Position numbers and translations under genes: made by a program. DNA of 17,716 nucleotides from Tannerella sp. (GTDB lineage: Bacteria > Bacteroidota > Bacteroidia > Bacteroidales > Tannerellaceae). Below are positions 15,659 to 17,716 of the stretch, piece after piece; within the stretch, counting starts at the first letter, position 1, and every line of letters starts with the position of its first letter. Location of the stretch: assembly GCA_031261145.1 (NCBI GenBank), contig JAISJX010000157.1, positions 1 to 17,716 on the forward strand, read 5' to 3'. The notes below the pieces were generated by a model that worked only from the letters and a program-made list of their open reading frames with translations, was not told the DNA's origin and did no database searches.

Positions 15659-17340
15659 ATCAGCAACTCCGGCGCGTTGTTGCTGTTGTAAATGTACCAA
15701 CTGAGGGTTTCTTCTACATGAGCCGAAGCAAGAGAACGTAGAACAAGCTGTTTGGATGCGGGTTTGCCGTTGCTGCCTGTAATTTCCTGCTTTGCCAACG
15801 AAAACAGGCGTTGCATTTTATCGTCATTATCCATCTGTTCGGGCAATGCTTGTTTTCCGTAATAATTAGACAGGAAAGCGATGCCGGCAAACAACGTTCC
15901 GAGGATGATTTTGAAAAGACCGCTTACCGTCAGCAATGCTTTGGCAGGAAGCGGTGTTTTGGAGAGGTCGATAATAACGGCATCCATTACTACATTGGGA
16001 AAAGCCGTTTCGCAGGCAAGTACAACCAAATAAAATGCCACTGCAACCAGCATTAGCCATTGTGTCATGGCGATATTCAGGCGATGACGGCCTCCCTTTT
16101 TAGATATGGAACTTTGGTGATAGGCAAGTTGCCCTTCAATCCAGTACGCTTCGACCGATTGCCTGTTTCCGGAGAATTGCGGCAGCGTAACGGCAAACGG
16201 AAGTGTCGCCCCTTGAATAAAAGTCAGCGTGCGTTCTCTGCGCCAGGCCGGTATCTCCGGTTGAAATTCCATTCCGGCAACACGCATATACAACTGCACG
16301 CGCAATGTTTCCGCCAAAGCGCGATATAGCAGGTATCGTTCGTGCCATTTCCCTTTTTCTACCCGCCTGTATATCAACCAAGCTGCCACAAGCAACCCGC
16401 CGTACACGACCAGTGCGGTTACGGATTCGGCTTCATCATAAAGCAGGAACGACAACACCAGTCCAAGCGCTACAAAAGAAAGGCTGCCGATCACCGTATT
16501 CCGTTTGCGCTGATAAAGTAATGCGAGGGCGTCAGAAGCGGCAAAAGCGCCCGCAAGCGATTGAGAGGTATTGTCTTCGGGAAGCGCAGAATCTCCCAGA
16601 CAGCCCGATATACACGCGGCTTCGTTCTGTTTTATATACGTCGCGTTGGCAGATACGTCGAGGTTGAATTTTTCAATATCTTCAAAAACAGGTAACCCTT
16701 CAAATCCGGAGACATATCCGGTTTCACGGCTGGGCTGCATAAACCGGAAAGCAAGCGGGTTTTCCGGCAAATTCGCGTCATTCTTCGGAGTTACCAACTG
16801 AAGTACGGGATGCAGCACAGCCGCTTTGTCCAAAATATCCTTTGCATTCCCGGAAAATCCGTCCAAAGCCATTCGTACCACATCAGCCGTGCCACCCGGT
16901 AGAATAACCCGTTCATCTCCGTCCCAAAGCGCCAGAAGCAGATGGCAATGGCTGGTCAGGTAACGTCCAAGTTGCCGGTAAAAATAATCGCGCGGCGCAT
17001 CATTTGGTTTTGCATCAGTCAGCGGAACAGGAAAACAGCATTTTGCAGAACCGGCCAATCTGTTGAAAACATTCCTGTCCGTACCGGCGAAATCTTTTCG
17101 ATATTCTTCTGCCTCCATGGGGAGCGAGGCAATAAGTGTACAGCCTGTTTCGAGGGCGACTTCGGCGCAAAGCGTGTCCGCACCCTTTGCCAGTGCGGAA
17201 AGCACGATGATTTCGCTATGTGGATAGTCCGCTTGCAAACGAAGCAGCAGTTCGCGCACTTTTTCCCGCAACGGGGCGATGTATTCCGCGGGGATGTTGC
17301 GATGTCCGGTAATGCCGATGACGAGAGGTATCTTGCTCAT
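15652..17340 (-). CDS. SLOG-like/SLATT-like membrane protein, predicted nucleotide-sensing conflict protein, 562 aa
   Basis: The N-terminal ~200 residues look like a Rossmann-type SLOG/YpsA-like nucleotide-binding domain: GITGHRN at 9-15, LSALAKGADTLCAEVA at 47-62, LALWDG at 136-141 and PGGTADVV at 148-155. Two close helices follow (about 285-301 and 308-325), then an amphipathic stretch WHERYLLYRALAETLRVQLY (332-351), which fits the SLATT pattern of two helices plus a cytoplasmic helix. A second helix pair lies near 427-445 and 467-492. The C-terminus has the E(T)LSWYIYN...PELL ending common in such proteins. SLOG and SLATT domains were defined from comparative genomics of nucleotide-dependent conflict systems, in which the ligand-bound sensor is thought to open or disrupt the membrane. 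The start is 11 bases after the DUF234 ATPase gene, so the two may be co-transcribed. The domain calls are by motif; the defence role is inference. Confidence 0.78.
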   Translation of the reverse strand: MSKIPLVIGITGHRNIPAEYIAPLREKVRELLLRLQADYPHSEIIVLSALAKGADTLCAEVALETGCTLIASLPMEAEEYRKDFAGTDRNVFNRLAGSAKCCFPVPLTDAKPNDAPRDYFYRQLGRYLTSHCHLLLALWDGDERVILPGGTADVVRMALDGFSGNAKDILDKAAVLHPVLQLVTPKNDANLPENPLAFRFMQPSRETGYVSGFEGLPVFEDIEKFNLDVSANATYIKQNEAACISGCLGDSALPEDNTSQSLAGAFAASDALALLYQRKRNTVIGSLSFVALGLVLSFLLYDEAESVTALVVYGGLLVAAWLIYRRVEKGKWHERYLLYRALAETLRVQLYMRVAGMEFQPEIPAWRRERTLTFIQGATLPFAVTLPQFSGNRQSVEAYWIEGQLAYHQSSISKKGGRHRLNIAMTQWLMLVAVAFYLVVLACETAFPNVVMDAVIIDLSKTPLPAKALLTVSGLFKIILGTLFAGIAFLSNYYGKQALPEQMDNDDKMQRLFSLAKQEITGSNGKPASKQLVLRSLASAHVEETLSWYIYNSNNAPELLIG

Positions 17341-17351
17341 AATAGATTGGT

Positions 17352-17716
17352 TTACATATCTGCCATCGAAAGCCCTTTATATTCAATTTCGTAGCCTTTC
17401 AGTTGCCCGGTTTTCGCAAGCATTGCCGCTGCTTTTTCCGTCAACGATTTATAACGAATATGATGTGCACTTCGCTTTATTTCAACAATTTGTGCGCGGT
17501 GTTCCGTTTCGTTGAGTACGATAAGGTCAATTTCGTTTTCGCCGCTTTTGTCCCAATAGCCGCCTATTTGGGTAATGCCTCCCTGTTCTATGAATTTCTC
17601 ACGGAAATATTTTTCCAACACCTTGCCACTGAATGTTGAATAATCACGCTCAATGATTTTCCGCAATTCGTCGAACTGGTTTATTTCGATGATATGGCTG
17701 TATTTGTAAATAAATC
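17352..17716 (-). CDS. AAA+ ATPase, C-terminal DUF234-type domain (partial, N-terminus beyond the window)
   Basis: The frame is open to the right edge and gives the last 120 residues of a longer protein. They begin FIYKYSHIIEI and contain 'YSTFSGKVLEKYFREKF', 'NEIDLIVLNE' and 'AQIVEIKRS', then end GLSMADM. The Asp of EID and the Glu and Lys of VEIKR form the core of a PD-(D/E)xK nuclease-like fold, which matches the DUF234 domain found after the ATPase module in archaeal-type AAA proteins common in Bacteroidota. The ATPase module itself, with its Walker motifs, would lie outside the window. A TTG codon at 17666 is not a likely start because family sequence continues upstream of it. It ends 11 bases before the SLOG-SLATT gene. 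The cellular role of this family is not established. Confidence 0.8.
   Translation of the reverse strand, partial: FIYKYSHIIEINQFDELRKIIERDYSTFSGKVLEKYFREKFIEQGGITQIGGYWDKSGENEIDLIVLNETEHRAQIVEIKRSAHHIRYKSLTEKAAAMLAKTGQLKGYEIEYKGLSMADM

Noticed and set aside
1..17716. tRNA, rRNA, CRISPR arrays, transposases or att sites
   Set aside because: I looked for cloverleaf ends, regularly spaced repeats and transposase motifs and saw none. The recombination suggested near 15650 rests only on the truncated regulator.

Overview
The window reads as chromosomal DNA of a Bacteroidota member, most likely order Bacteroidales. This rests on protein-family style (GldA-like ABC ATPases, an ABC-2 permease fused to an M1-peptidase-like domain, an HAE1-type RND pair), on few Shine-Dalgarno sites, on AT-rich spacers and on mid-40s GC coding DNA. 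The genus cannot be read from the sequence. Every gene I can support lies on the minus strand, so the window is best read from high to low coordinates.

Right end (17716 to 15652): the 3' end of a DUF234-type AAA+ ATPase gene is followed 11 bases later by a 562-residue membrane protein. That protein has an N-terminal Rossmann/SLOG-like domain and a SLATT-like two-TM segment, an architecture predicted to be a nucleotide-sensing, membrane-acting conflict or defence protein. Its stop codon lies inside a 46-codon reading frame whose last ~40 residues look like the C-terminal winged helix of an OmpR-type regulator. The rest of that regulator is missing, so this point (about 15650) looks like a recombination scar.

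Middle and left (15332 to 1, continuing off the left edge): seven tightly packed genes look like one operon, downstream of a 188-bp AT-rich leader. In order they are: a free ABC ATPase; an ABC-2 permease carrying a large periplasmic M1-like, apparently catalytically dead domain and a golvesin-like tail; a TolC-type outer membrane channel; a lipoprotein membrane-fusion adaptor; an HAE1 RND permease; a 1572-residue RND permease fused in one open frame to a complete ABC ATPase; and another ABC-2 permease cut by the window edge. The two RND genes overlap by 4 bases.

The notable system is this hybrid RND/ABC exporter. A proton-driven tripartite RND pump and two ABC-2 modules (each an ATPase plus an adjacent permease) share one operon and are physically joined in the fusion protein. 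In the fusion, the first ABC beta-strand and A-loop seem to be separated from Walker A by a ~175-residue insert with four transmembrane helices. Both ATPase domains keep all catalytic motifs. I infer an assembly that uses ATP to move a substrate at or through the inner membrane and RND/TolC to expel it across the outer membrane. The substrate is unknown.
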